This document shows positions 34,925 through 44,596 of a stretch of DNA of 64,000 bases, in pieces. Position 1 is the stretch's first letter, and every line of letters begins with the position of its first letter. The notes below the pieces were generated by a model. The model was not told the origin of the DNA, did not search any database, and saw only the letters and a program-made list of their open reading frames with translations. A program made the translations under genes and the position numbers. Where the stretch lies: positions 1-64,000 of the forward strand of contig CAZELM010000021.1 in assembly GCA_964512995.1 (NCBI GenBank), read 5' to 3'. Source of the DNA: CAZELM01 sp964512995. GTDB lineage: Bacteria > CSSED10-310.

Positions 34925-35057
34925 AAACAAAGGTGAAAAAAAACTTATGCTTGTGAGAAGAAAGCCTTTCCTGATTGCGTCCGGTTTCCTCCTGATCACC
35001 AGAATCCGGATCCGTGTGATTGTAAATAAGCCATAATCTTGATAGGAGAATACAGAA

Positions 35058-35498
35058 ATGGCAAAAAATATTTTCTGTAGAATTTTAATATTGTTTAGTT
35101 TTTTCTTTCATTCTGGCTGTTTTTATGTAGACACAGTTGCGAAATTTCACTTAAATGGTCAAATATTGGATAGGAATAGCAAGAATCCTGTAAAAAATTC
35201 TGAGGTTATTTTTATTGGGTTGCTCGAAGAGGAATCAACAGCATATGCTTCCAAGATTATAATCTCTGAAAGTAATGGTGATATTTCAACAGACTTTATT
35301 TGGAGGTGGGGAAAACTTCAATATTTCTACCCATCATCCCCGGATCTCAATTTTATCGTTTTAATATTGAACAATGAGTATATAATTGAAGCAAAATACT
35401 TACGAAATGATGAACTCCCAGAAACAGAGGATGGATATATTCTAGATTTAGGTAAAATTTTTCTCAGGCCAAAAGATGCCGAAGAAATCTGCAGATAG
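35058..35498 (+). CDS. Small lipoprotein with carboxypeptidase-regulatory-like fold
   Basis: The 146-residue protein has a lipoprotein signal with lipobox FHSGC (Cys21). The mature part begins KFHLNGQILDRNSKNPVKNS, the start of a CarboxypepD_reg-like beta sandwich. ATAGGAG precedes the ATG. It lies at the right edge of the cassette array, and it could be an orphan immunity lipoprotein or an independent surface protein. AT-rich codon use resembles the cassettes. Confidence 0.6.
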   Translation: MAKNIFCRILILFSFFFHSGCFYVDTVAKFHLNGQILDRNSKNPVKNSEVIFIGLLEEESTAYASKIIISESNGDISTDFIWRWGKLQYFYPSSPDLNFIVLILNNEYIIEAKYLRNDELPETEDGYILDLGKIFLRPKDAEEICR

Positions 35499-35711
35499 GG
35501 AAAAATAGGTTCTGTCGCACTTTTGGTGATTGGATACATCCGTTTGATGCTCATCCAAATTCTGCGGCCCATAAGATCATAGCCCAAACAATTTTTAATG
35601 AGCTGAAAAATATTGAGAAGTTATGATTTTTCCTGCCAGGATCAGCTATTCCTTCTGACAGGTTGATCCGCTCTGGATGCAGTTCTGTGATATTGGTAAT
35701 ATGAAAAATCG

Positions 35712-37808
35712 ATGAAACTGAATGACCGGACAGCATTGATTATCATTTATGGTACCCTTTTCGGGTATTACATGTTCTTTTTCTCGCCAAAACTTCGATT
35801 TGACAGTCTCAAATACATCGAAACAGCACGATCGATCCTGTTCGACGGAGATCTGAATACCTGTAACGAGGAAAAATATTTCACTGAACCGGGATGGAAT
35901 CACTATCAAGGTCAACCGATCTTTTCCACCAAACGACAGCTCATCAGCTTCATGGCAATACCGGATGTTTCTAACCGGGGGTATCATTATACGTTTTTTC
36001 CCATGGGAGCCACTATCTTCTGGTTTTTCCCGATGCTGTTCACGAAGGCAATATTCGGATGTAAATTGGAGTTTTTGAGCGGATTCCCAGACAACGGCTA
36101 CTCCACACCCTATCTCCTGGCGCTGTCATACTGGAATCTCTTATGGTTCATGATCGGTGTCCGGATTGCCTATCATGTCCTTCGCCAGTTTTTCAGCATC
36201 TCCGTTTCGTTGATTTCGTTCATTGCGGTTATCGGCTGCGGGAATATCTTGCCGTTTGTTTTCATTGATGTCGGTTTTTCTCATGCGCTGGATTTCGTCC
36301 TGGTTACGGCATTTTTAGCGGCTCATGGTCACTATCGGCTGAGACCGGATCCTTCCCGAGCGTTCTTCTGGGGGGCGTTGGCTGGGTTCGCCGTGATTGT
36401 GAGATATCAGGATATTTTTCTGTTGATTTTACCGGTCATCGAATTTCTCTTCGAGCTGAAAACGGCATCTTCTTCCCGGCAGCGATGGATGCTGTCCAGA
36501 AACATGGGATGCTTTTTACTGGGTTTTTTCCTCTGCTGTGGTATTCAGTTATTGTACTGGCAGCTCTTGCATGGGGAGATTTTCCCAGCAACATCTGCGA
36601 TGGGAACATCAGGGATCCCGAGCTTCAACGTATGGCAACCGGAACTCATGGCCATGTTTTTTTCACGATTTCATGGTCTCTTTTCCTGGATGCCACTGTT
36701 GCTGCCGACATTTATCGGTCTCCTGCTCTTCCCGATAATGCATCGAAGGTTAGGATTCATTTACATTTTCATTTTCATGGCTCAGATATACTACAACAGC
36801 ACGAGAACCGAATGGTGGAATCTGGGATTCGGCGTGCGGCGGTTTTCCGGATATCTCATTTTTTTTATGATCGGATTCGGAACGATTCTGTCACTGATTC
36901 ATTCGAAAAAAATCCGGGCGACACTCTGCATCGTACTGGTGCCTTTGCTTCTGTGGAATCTGCTGTTTATGGGAGCATATTATCAGGAGCAGCAGTCCGG
37001 CGGCACGATCATCTCCCGCCTGACCGGCAATGGTTCCCCCTATCAACCGCCGGACTATGGAATCGTTGTCCCTTCTCAGGATATGATCAAAGATATCATG
37101 GGGAGCTGTGTGGAATATTTCCGGAATACCTCCTGGATGGGTCGGCTATTATCGGAGATTGCAGCCCGTCACCCATGGCCGGAAATCAGCAGATTTCTGG
37201 TCATGATCGTCCTGTTCGTTTTTGTTTCTCTTTTGAGTGGTGCTTTCCCCCGGATCTATCGGTGGATGAATCCGGGACCTGGGATGATTGTCCTCCTGAT
37301 CATCGGTCTTTCACTCGGTTGGTATACTGGATTGGCTGCGCTGGATCTGAACACGCAGGTGATTCGCGTTTGTCAGATGAAAAACCGGAAATTCACGGGA
37401 GAGACACTCCCGGTGCGACTGAACAGACACGCTCCCTATTTGGGAGTCAATGAAACGGTGCGATGTGATCCGGAAGCATGTATCCGGCTTACAAGACCGG
37501 TTCTTGTCAAGACCGTGCATGTGTTGTGGAGATCGCTTTCAAAACCTGAGCCTCAGCCAGCTCCTGTCATGATGAATCTGAAATCCGAAGAGGGAACGAC
37601 GGTGCAGTTGACATTGGATACTGACATGCTCCAAAACGAAAAAAGCGTTCTGGTCAATCAGAATCTGGGGAATGAACGGTTTGAAGGACGCTTGATATAT
37701 TACCGGACACCGAATCCTGAAGGAGTTCGATCTCTTATTCAGGAGATTCACTTTATCGCTTCACCGGACATGACGGGAGAGATTGCAGCAGTATGGTTTT
37801 CGGATTAG
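35712..37808 (+). CDS. Multi-spanning membrane protein, GT-C glycosyltransferase-like
   Basis: The 698-residue protein has roughly 12 hydrophobic helices, an early acidic loop (FDSLKYIETARSILFDGDL, residues 30-48) like the DxD/ExD loop of GT-C enzymes, and a soluble C-terminal domain of about 130 residues. GT-C enzymes use lipid-linked sugars at the periplasmic face. The family match is by topology and the loop only, so the activity is unproven. The gene stands alone, ending 12 bases before the convergent peptidase gene. Confidence 0.6.
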   Translation: MKLNDRTALIIIYGTLFGYYMFFFSPKLRFDSLKYIETARSILFDGDLNTCNEEKYFTEPGWNHYQGQPIFSTKRQLISFMAIPDVSNRGYHYTFFPMGATIFWFFPMLFTKAIFGCKLEFLSGFPDNGYSTPYLLALSYWNLLWFMIGVRIAYHVLRQFFSISVSLISFIAVIGCGNILPFVFIDVGFSHALDFVLVTAFLAAHGHYRLRPDPSRAFFWGALAGFAVIVRYQDIFLLILPVIEFLFELKTASSSRQRWMLSRNMGCFLLGFFLCCGIQLLYWQLLHGEIFPATSAMGTSGIPSFNVWQPELMAMFFSRFHGLFSWMPLLLPTFIGLLLFPIMHRRLGFIYIFIFMAQIYYNSTRTEWWNLGFGVRRFSGYLIFFMIGFGTILSLIHSKKIRATLCIVLVPLLLWNLLFMGAYYQEQQSGGTIISRLTGNGSPYQPPDYGIVVPSQDMIKDIMGSCVEYFRNTSWMGRLLSEIAARHPWPEISRFLVMIVLFVFVSLLSGAFPRIYRWMNPGPGMIVLLIIGLSLGWYTGLAALDLNTQVIRVCQMKNRKFTGETLPVRLNRHAPYLGVNETVRCDPEACIRLTRPVLVKTVHVLWRSLSKPEPQPAPVMMNLKSEEGTTVQLTLDTDMLQNEKSVLVNQNLGNERFEGRLIYYRTPNPEGVRSLIQEIHFIASPDMTGEIAAVWFSD

Positions 37809-37819
37809 AGATCGATTCG

Positions 37820-39067
37820 TTATCGTTTCTGAACGAGCCTTTCGATCTCATCGATTTCCTTGGGTATATCCTGAGATAAATTTATATGCCCATCGGGAGT
37901 CACGAGAATGTCGTCCTCGATCCGGATTCCGATCTTTTCGTTGGGTAAATAGAGACCCGGTTCAATGGTAAGCACCATCCCTGGAACTAAGACGGTACTG
38001 GCAGAGAGGCTTACATCATGAGTGTCAAGCCCCAGAGCATGCGAAACAGAATGCGTGAAGTAGTGATCGATATCCCCGGGAGTTGTGATGTAACCGATGC
38101 GCAGCAATCCGTCTGCCAGACAATTTCGAGCGACCTGATTTAACTCCGTGATGGGTAATCCGGGTCGAACGGATGCGATTGTTTTTTTGTTCGCTTCCAG
38201 AACAACCTGATAAAACATGGCCTGCTCGTTGGAAAATGTTCCGTTTATTGGAAATGTCCGGCTGATGTCGGCAGAATAGTGAAGATATTCCGCTCCCAGA
38301 TCCAACAAAACAAGATCCCCATCCTGCAAGGTGTCTGTGTTCTGGGAGTAATGGAGAACCGTGGCATTTTCACCGCCGGCCAGAATAGTTGGAAATGCCG
38401 GAGATATATGATGCCGGTTGAGTTCGAAATTGAAGTGAGCTTCCAGTTCAAATTCAGTCATTCCGGGAGCAGCAGCATGAAAAATGGAGAGAATGCCCAG
38501 TCGGGTGATCTCGATGGCATTTCGAATCCGCTCGATCTCCCAATCCTGTTTAATCTCCCGCAAGGATGCCATGAATGGTTTGACGGGAGATATGGTCAGA
38601 TGAGGATAATGAGATCGGATTGCATTGATAAACTGGATCCGTTCCGGAATCGGTTCATTCACAGATACCGGTTCATAATCCACAATGAGCCGATCGGTCA
38701 TGGGCAGGAGTCTGCTCAGGGTGTCGGATAACTCCGCAATGGGAAAAATTTTTTCAATTTCCGTGATCTGCCGGATGTCATCCATCGTGGGCAATGCTCC
38801 GAACCAATGTGCCTGCTTCTCCGTTGTCTGAGACACAAACAACCGGTTCAGGGAGGTCTGATCTGTTTTATGGATCACCAGAACAGCTCCTTTATGATTG
38901 TATCCGGTCAGATAATAAAAATTTTTATTCTGACAGTATGGGAAATAGGTATCACCGCTTCGCAACTGGGGTGTCGCTGCGAAAAATATTGCGACTGAGT
39001 GATGGGGGAGCAAGTCATGGAGATTTTTGCGATTGCTTGAAAAATAATTCGGTGCATTCTGATTCAT
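37820..39067 (-). CDS. pepP: Xaa-Pro aminopeptidase (M24B family)
   Basis: The 415-residue enzyme has the N-terminal aminopeptidase P domain and a pita-bread M24 domain. Metal ligands are visible: two Asp in LLDLGAEYLHYSADISRTFP, the His of HSVSHALGLDTHD, and two Glu in TIEPGLY and IRIEDD. It removes an N-terminal residue before proline and is cytosolic. The symbol follows E. coli PepP. An outer-membrane protein gene lies 21 bases upstream on the same strand, so the two may be co-transcribed. Confidence 0.9.
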   Translation of the reverse strand: MNQNAPNYFSSNRKNLHDLLPHHSVAIFFAATPQLRSGDTYFPYCQNKNFYYLTGYNHKGAVLVIHKTDQTSLNRLFVSQTTEKQAHWFGALPTMDDIRQITEIEKIFPIAELSDTLSRLLPMTDRLIVDYEPVSVNEPIPERIQFINAIRSHYPHLTISPVKPFMASLREIKQDWEIERIRNAIEITRLGILSIFHAAAPGMTEFELEAHFNFELNRHHISPAFPTILAGGENATVLHYSQNTDTLQDGDLVLLDLGAEYLHYSADISRTFPINGTFSNEQAMFYQVVLEANKKTIASVRPGLPITELNQVARNCLADGLLRIGYITTPGDIDHYFTHSVSHALGLDTHDVSLSASTVLVPGMVLTIEPGLYLPNEKIGIRIEDDILVTPDGHINLSQDIPKEIDEIERLVQKR

Positions 39068-39088
39068 GATGCCAATATTCCTGTCCGG

Positions 39089-39646
39089 TTAAAACTTAAA
39101 GGTCAATCCAACGGTGTTGGCGACCCAGCTTGCTCGAGGCCGTCCTGTGCCCAATTCAGCGGAGTGATAGACTGACTGAAATCGGACTCCCCATTTGGGG
39201 ATCGGGTAAAATTCGAAGCCAATTCCCCCATTCCATCCGATATCGCGCTGATCAGCTCCCCAGTTCAAGGGTTCATGATTTTTAGCGGAGTAGAACGTGG
39301 GTCCGATCAGTCCAAAAACACGGATCCATTCCGGGAAATCGTAGTAGATCAATGGTGTCAGTGAGAGGCTGTCAATTTGCAGTGGATTCAATTCAGTGAA
39401 ATGGTCATACTCGAATTCCTGGTGATCGTAAGCGATACGAAGACCTAAATGCGGCATACCCAGATAATCCACATTCATGCCATAGACCATATCATTATCC
39501 ATCACGGTATTGAAATCTTCCGTGGGTGTGACGCTTCCGGCGTCGAATGATACTGCCCAGGGAGTATCAACTGCGCGGCCGATCGAGGTGGTTAGGCAAA
39601 TGCCGAGTGCCAGGAAAAAAAAGAATCGATAGCTTTGATGTCTCAT
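39089..39646 (-). CDS. Outer-membrane beta-barrel protein
   Basis: The 185-residue protein has a signal peptide (FFFLALGICLTTSIGRA) and alternating hydrophobic strands ending in NTVGLTFKF, with a C-terminal Phe as recognised by the BAM complex. It resembles small 8-strand OmpW/OmpA-like barrels without a distinct family motif. GGAGG precedes the ATG and a good promoter lies just upstream. Substrate or function unknown. Confidence 0.75.
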   Translation of the reverse strand: MRHQSYRFFFFLALGICLTTSIGRAVDTPWAVSFDAGSVTPTEDFNTVMDNDMVYGMNVDYLGMPHLGLRIAYDHQEFEYDHFTELNPLQIDSLSLTPLIYYDFPEWIRVFGLIGPTFYSAKNHEPLNWGADQRDIGWNGGIGFEFYPIPKWGVRFQSVYHSAELGTGRPRASWVANTVGLTFKF

Positions 39647-39667
39647 GGTGCATCCTCCGGGATCATA

Positions 39668-39696
39668 ACTATAGTCATTTACACGGTTACGATCAA
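39668..39696 (-). promoter_or_regulatory. Promoter of the outer-membrane protein gene
   Basis: On the minus strand TTGATC (39696-39691), a 17-base spacer and TATAGT (39673-39668) lie 22 bases before the ATG. The remainder of the gap to 40035 shows no gene or motif. Confidence 0.55.
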
Positions 39697-40035
39697 ATAG
39701 AAATTCCGTTCAGGCAAAGGCTCCCTGAAAACAGTGACAGAACTGGAGTTGATGAAAGCGATCGGCATATCACATTGAGTAATAACGAATGGTTAAACGA
39801 ATGGGTTCCCGGATTGATGTCCAGACCATGATGGTGATCCTGTGGGAAACAATCATTACCCGGATATCTTTCAGAGAGATTCTCTGGCGAGATGGATTTT
39901 CGGTATAATCAGATCATGTCTCTCGTGCATGGAATGATCGGAACCTTAACAGACCGATAAATTCTGCTTGACCTTCCCTCACGAAGCAGTTACATGACAT
40001 GGATGACGATGAACACTCAAAACAAGAGGTTGATA

Positions 40036-41283
40036 ATGGAATTCACAAAAGAAATGTTAAGAAAACTACCCAAATCCGAACTTCACGTCCACCTTGATGG
40101 ATCGTTGCGTTTGGATACGTTGATCGATATCGCTCGATCTCGAAATATCAGTCTGCCCTCGTATACTGTCGAGGGTCTCAGAACCCTTGTCTTCAAGGAC
40201 CAATACAAAGATCTGACGGAATATCTGGGCGGATTTCAATATACGACTTCCGTGATGCAGGATGAAGAATCGCTCGAACGAATCGCGTATGAATTGGCAG
40301 AAGACTGCACCCGGGAAGGTATTCGATATCTGGAGGTTCGATTTGCGCCTCAGTTGCATATCTCCACTCGGATGTCCATGGAGCAGGTTCTTTCGGCTGT
40401 AAACCATGGTTTGGCTCGGCATGCACGGGATTTTAATCAGAAGAAAGAAGTTCTGTCTGGTGCTGAGCCGGAGTTCCATTATGGCATCATTTGCTGTGCC
40501 ATGAGAATGTTCGATCCATCTTTTTCGGAATATTTCCATCGATTCACGGAGTTACATCGATTTTCGTCACAAAAGAGACTCCACGATCTGGCATCTCAGG
40601 AATTGGCATTGGCTGCTGTTGACGCGAGAGATCGTCTGGGATTACCGATCGTTGGATTTGATCTGAGTGGAATGGAAGCCGGTTACCCCGCCGAAAATCA
40701 TGTCGAAGCATTCCGTATTGCTCATCGACATTTTTTGAAGAAAACCGTCCATGCTGGCGAAGCTTATGGACCGGAAAGTATTTTTCAGGCTATCACGGAT
40801 CTGTATGCTGACCGGATCGGGCATGGTTTCCATCTCTATTCGTTGCATCTGATCAAAGATGCAACGATCAAAGATCAGCAGAAATATGTCGATAAACTGG
40901 CAAACTTCATCGCAGACCGTCGGATTACACTCGAAGTCTGCCTGACGAGCAATCGACAAACGATGCCTCATCTGGAAAACTGGCAATCGCACACTCTCAA
41001 TAAATTTTTGAAATGTGATCTGAGTATCTCACTATGCACGGATAATCGAACGGTTTCGAATACCACACTGACCGATGAGATCGATCTGGCCATTCAGAAC
41101 TTCAATCTCGACGCTCGTAAATTGAAAAACATCATAATCTACGGTTTTAAGCGAAGCTTTTTCCCTGGTTCATATCCAGAAAAACGGCGTTATGTCCGAA
41201 AAATAATTGACTACTATGAAACGATCGAACGTGAAGCTGCCGGGCAAATCTCGAGTATTGACATTGGCTCGGGAACTCATTGA
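40036..41283 (+). CDS. Adenosine deaminase family protein
   Basis: The 415-residue protein has the metal-dependent deaminase barrel: HVHLDGSLR near residue 17 (two zinc His), HAGEAYGPESI near 238 (zinc His and catalytic Glu), RIGHGF near 260 and CTDNRTVSNT near 335 (zinc Asp). It should deaminate adenosine or a related purine such as an N6-modified adenine. ATG 40036 follows AGAGGTTG. At 415 residues it is longer than E. coli Add (333), the extra being an insert near residues 130-180. With pgeF it could form a purine salvage route. Confidence 0.85.
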   Translation: MEFTKEMLRKLPKSELHVHLDGSLRLDTLIDIARSRNISLPSYTVEGLRTLVFKDQYKDLTEYLGGFQYTTSVMQDEESLERIAYELAEDCTREGIRYLEVRFAPQLHISTRMSMEQVLSAVNHGLARHARDFNQKKEVLSGAEPEFHYGIICCAMRMFDPSFSEYFHRFTELHRFSSQKRLHDLASQELALAAVDARDRLGLPIVGFDLSGMEAGYPAENHVEAFRIAHRHFLKKTVHAGEAYGPESIFQAITDLYADRIGHGFHLYSLHLIKDATIKDQQKYVDKLANFIADRRITLEVCLTSNRQTMPHLENWQSHTLNKFLKCDLSISLCTDNRTVSNTTLTDEIDLAIQNFNLDARKLKNIIIYGFKRSFFPGSYPEKRRYVRKIIDYYETIEREAAGQISSIDIGSGTH

Positions 41284-41327
41284 AGGGATATCATCATTCA
41301 CGTTGCTTGATCAATTGGTCGGCAGGA

Positions 41328-41357
41328 TTGACAGAGGTACGTAAATACCGCTATGGT
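41328..41357 (+). promoter_or_regulatory. Candidate promoter of the FadL-like gene
   Basis: TTGACA (41328-41333), an 18-base spacer and TATGGT (41352-41357), 57 bases before the ATG. Confidence 0.4.
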
Positions 41358-41414
41358 GATTTGTCTGATATGACTGAGTGCGCGCGGGAGGCAGATCGAT
41401 GAGGAGATAGAATA

Positions 41415-42719
41415 ATGAAAAACAGGCAATTTGCTGTTGTTTTGACTCTCATTTGCGTACTGAGCAGTCCGGTATTGGGAGCAGGTTTCAGTATTTTTGA
41501 ACAGGGAGCAGCCGCAACAGGGATGGCGGGCGCTTTTTCTGCGAGAGCAGATGATCCGAGTGCTGTGTTTTACAACCCGGCTGGCATCACGCAACTGGAA
41601 GGAACTCAGATCTCTGTTGGTGCAACAGTGATTTTGCCTGAGGCATCCGTTACTGATCCTGAAGGTAAAAAATGGGATGCGGACAAACAGACCTTTCTTC
41701 CTCCTAATCTATATCTGACACATCATCTAACAGACCGGTTCAATCTGGGATTTGGCTATGGTGTATATTATGGATTGGGAATGAAATGGGACAATAATGA
41801 AGACTTCTATTATCGATATGTCGTGAATGAAGTGTCATTGACATCCCATTATCTGAATCCTGTTGTTGCAATGAAACTGAATGAAAATTTTTCGATCGCA
41901 GCGGGATTGTTGTATGTCAACTCCACCGTGGAATTGGCGAAAGATATCGATTTGTTTAAGTTGTCATATAAATTGTCTCAGGATTTGCATACTCAGATTC
42001 AATTGGACAATGTCCAGATGGCATTGGATGGCGATAATGGTTCGGGTGACATGGGATTTAATGTCGCCGTACAATCTCGTTTTGATGACTGGCGGTTTGG
42101 TGTCGTTTATCGAAGCGAAGTCGAATGCCAGTATGATGGGAATGCTGATTTTACGGTATTTTCGAGTCCTTACGGACCTCAGATCGACGCGATTGTCGCA
42201 TCCATATTTGGAGATACAGAAGGAGCCACCGCCATCACTCTTCCCGCATCCGCTTCAATGGGAATCGGTTACATGTTCTCTGATCGACTTTCAATGGAGT
42301 TTGATCTGAATTGGATGGGTTGGAGTTCCTATGATTCATTGGATGTCGATTTCAATTCTCAAACACTACCCGATACCGTTTCTGTGAAGGATTGGGATGA
42401 TGTGTTCAGTTATCGATTGGGTGCTCGATTCAATCTCACTGATGATGTCCAACTGTACGGTGGATATCTGTATGATGAAAATCCAGTACCAGATCATACA
42501 CTCGATGCCATTTTACCCGATTCTGATCGGCAATCCATTCAGATCGGCGCTGGATATTCGATCGGAAACCTGAAAATCGACGGATCCTATATGATTCTTC
42601 TCTTTAAAGATCGCGATACATCGACCTATGAATATAATGAAAATCCCTATCTCAATCTCAACGGGGATTATGAGAATTCTGCACACCTGATTGGATTTCA
42701 GTTAACATATCGAATCTGA
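41415..42719 (+). CDS. FadL/OmpP1/TodX family outer-membrane transporter
   Basis: The 434-residue protein has a signal peptide ending near GAG and the classic FadL N-terminal sequence GFSIFEQGAAATGMAGAFSA followed by DDPSAVFYNPAGI, which forms the hatch and the ligand gate. A long series of beta strands ends in FQLTYRI. FadL proteins carry fatty acids or other hydrophobic compounds across the outer membrane. An acyl-CoA synthetase gene follows 74 bases downstream, so the two probably import and activate fatty acids together. Confidence 0.9.
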   Translation: MKNRQFAVVLTLICVLSSPVLGAGFSIFEQGAAATGMAGAFSARADDPSAVFYNPAGITQLEGTQISVGATVILPEASVTDPEGKKWDADKQTFLPPNLYLTHHLTDRFNLGFGYGVYYGLGMKWDNNEDFYYRYVVNEVSLTSHYLNPVVAMKLNENFSIAAGLLYVNSTVELAKDIDLFKLSYKLSQDLHTQIQLDNVQMALDGDNGSGDMGFNVAVQSRFDDWRFGVVYRSEVECQYDGNADFTVFSSPYGPQIDAIVASIFGDTEGATAITLPASASMGIGYMFSDRLSMEFDLNWMGWSSYDSLDVDFNSQTLPDTVSVKDWDDVFSYRLGARFNLTDDVQLYGGYLYDENPVPDHTLDAILPDSDRQSIQIGAGYSIGNLKIDGSYMILLFKDRDTSTYEYNENPYLNLNGDYENSAHLIGFQLTYRI

Positions 42720-42749
42720 TCACGGACTCGCCTTTTTGCATCAAAGAAT

Positions 42750-42775
42750 GCCGGGGCAATGATGGATGCCTCGGC
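42750..42775 (+). terminator. Stem-loop between the FadL-like and acyl-CoA synthetase genes
   Basis: GCCGGGGCA and TGCCTCGGC form a 9-bp stem with one G-T pair and an 8-base loop. No T-run follows, so it may be an attenuator or a weak terminator rather than a full stop. Confidence 0.4.
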
Positions 42776-42793
42776 TTGGATGAGAGGATGATT

Positions 42794-44596
42794 ATGATCC
42801 CTGATGAAATTAAAACGTTAGTACAGGCTTTTTTATACACGACAGAACGCTATTCTCAGGAACCTGCCGTCACTTTTAAATCGAGAAATAAATGGCAAAC
42901 CTATAGCTACAGTGAATATCGACGGAAATCTCTTTCGATCGCAGCGGGTTTGTCGGAACTGAATATCCAACCATTCGATAATATTGCCATTTTATCCGGC
43001 AATCGGCCGGAATGGATCATCGCCGATATGGGGATACTCTCCTCCCGAGCGGTGTCAGTGCCCTTGTATCCGACTTTGAAATCCGCTCAGATATGCTTCA
43101 TTTTAAAAGAGAGCGAATGTAAGGTGATTTTTTTGGAGGATCGGGAGCAGTTTGAAAAAATACGCCCCATAATGGCGGACTTGCCCGACCTGAGATATGT
43201 TGTTGTCATAGATCCGATTGGTGTCGAAATGGAAAAATCCACTTTTTCGTTTTCCGAATTGCTGGAAAAAGGAGGTGTCGTTTTATCCAAAGCTGAAGCA
43301 GCCATCCTCCAAAGAGCTCGAAGTGTTGAAGCCGAGGATCTGGCCAGCATTGTCTATACTTCCGGCACGACTGGGACTCCAAAAGGTGTCATGCTAACGC
43401 ATAAGAATTTCGTTTCGAATGGACGCAGCATCCTTGAGTCGTATGAGATACTCCACAGTGATTCCATTTTATCAATTCTTCCATTATCGCATGTGCTGGA
43501 GCGAATGGCTGGTTATTTTGCGTGTTTTATCATGGCAGGAACGCAGTATTCCTTTGCGGAAAAAGTCGAAACCGTAGCAGAAGACATGAATGCAGTATCT
43601 CCTACCATCTTTGTCGGTGTTCCACGATTATTCGAGAAGATGTATTCGAGAATTATGAATACGGTTCATTCGAGTTCTGCTGTGAAACGGATGCTGTTTA
43701 ACTGGGCGGTAAAAACTGGGGATCAGTATCATCGACAACAGATCAAATCCAATCCGGGAGCATTTATCGAGTATCAATACAAATTGGCGTATTCTCTCGT
43801 GTTGAAAAAAATTCACGATAAATTCGGAGGCCGTATTCGATTCATGATTTCAGGAGGAGCGCCGTTGGAACCTCAGATTTCTGAATTTTTCAATGCTATC
43901 GGACTCCCACTGATGGAAGGCTATGGACTGACAGAAACAGCACCGGTTACCAATGTCAATCAGTTGAAGGCGTTTCGCATCGGGACGGTAGGGCGCTCTC
44001 TTCCTGGAGTTACGGTTAAAACCGCCGAAGATGGTGAAATTTTAGTGAAGGGTCCCAATGTGATGAAGGGATATTATAAAAATCCCGAGGCAACTCAGGA
44101 AGTGTTTACGGAAGATGGATGGTTCAAAACGGGAGATATTGGAAAAATCGATGAAGACGGGTATCTCTGGATAACAGACAGAAAAAAAGAGATGATCGTC
44201 ACGTCAGGCGGGAAAAACGTTGCGCCTCAACCCATTGAAAATCTTCTGAAATCGAGCCGCTATATCAGCCAGATCATGTTGATCGGAGAACAACGTAACT
44301 TTGTTTCAGCATTGATCGTACCAGAATTCGAGGCATTGGAGGAGTATGCTCGAAGCAACGGGATTCCGTTCGATTCACTATCAGAACTTGTGAACCATTC
44401 TCAGATTCAGAATCTGTATCAATCGGAACTGGATCAACGAATGGAAGATCTTCCGAGATACGAACAGGTAAAGAAATTTTTAATTTTGTGTGAACCCTGG
44501 ACGATCAACTCCGGAGAATTGACTCCAACTCTGAAACTGAAACGACAGGTTATCCTGCAGAATTATCGGGAACAGGTCGAATCCTTTTATCGGTAG
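42794..44596 (+). CDS. Long-chain acyl-CoA synthetase (AMP-forming)
   Basis: The 600-residue enzyme activates a fatty acid to acyl-AMP and then acyl-CoA. It shows the P-loop YTSGTTGTPKGVMLTH, the A5 motif GYGLTETAPV, the hinge ITDRKKEMIVTSGGKN and a C-terminal lid. ATG 42794 follows GAGAGG by six bases. The FadL-like porin upstream supports a role in uptake of external fatty acids. Its stop is directly adjacent to the convergent glmS stop, with no terminator between. Confidence 0.92.
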   Translation: MIPDEIKTLVQAFLYTTERYSQEPAVTFKSRNKWQTYSYSEYRRKSLSIAAGLSELNIQPFDNIAILSGNRPEWIIADMGILSSRAVSVPLYPTLKSAQICFILKESECKVIFLEDREQFEKIRPIMADLPDLRYVVVIDPIGVEMEKSTFSFSELLEKGGVVLSKAEAAILQRARSVEAEDLASIVYTSGTTGTPKGVMLTHKNFVSNGRSILESYEILHSDSILSILPLSHVLERMAGYFACFIMAGTQYSFAEKVETVAEDMNAVSPTIFVGVPRLFEKMYSRIMNTVHSSSAVKRMLFNWAVKTGDQYHRQQIKSNPGAFIEYQYKLAYSLVLKKIHDKFGGRIRFMISGGAPLEPQISEFFNAIGLPLMEGYGLTETAPVTNVNQLKAFRIGTVGRSLPGVTVKTAEDGEILVKGPNVMKGYYKNPEATQEVFTEDGWFKTGDIGKIDEDGYLWITDRKKEMIVTSGGKNVAPQPIENLLKSSRYISQIMLIGEQRNFVSALIVPEFEALEEYARSNGIPFDSLSELVNHSQIQNLYQSELDQRMEDLPRYEQVKKFLILCEPWTINSGELTPTLKLKRQVILQNYREQVESFYR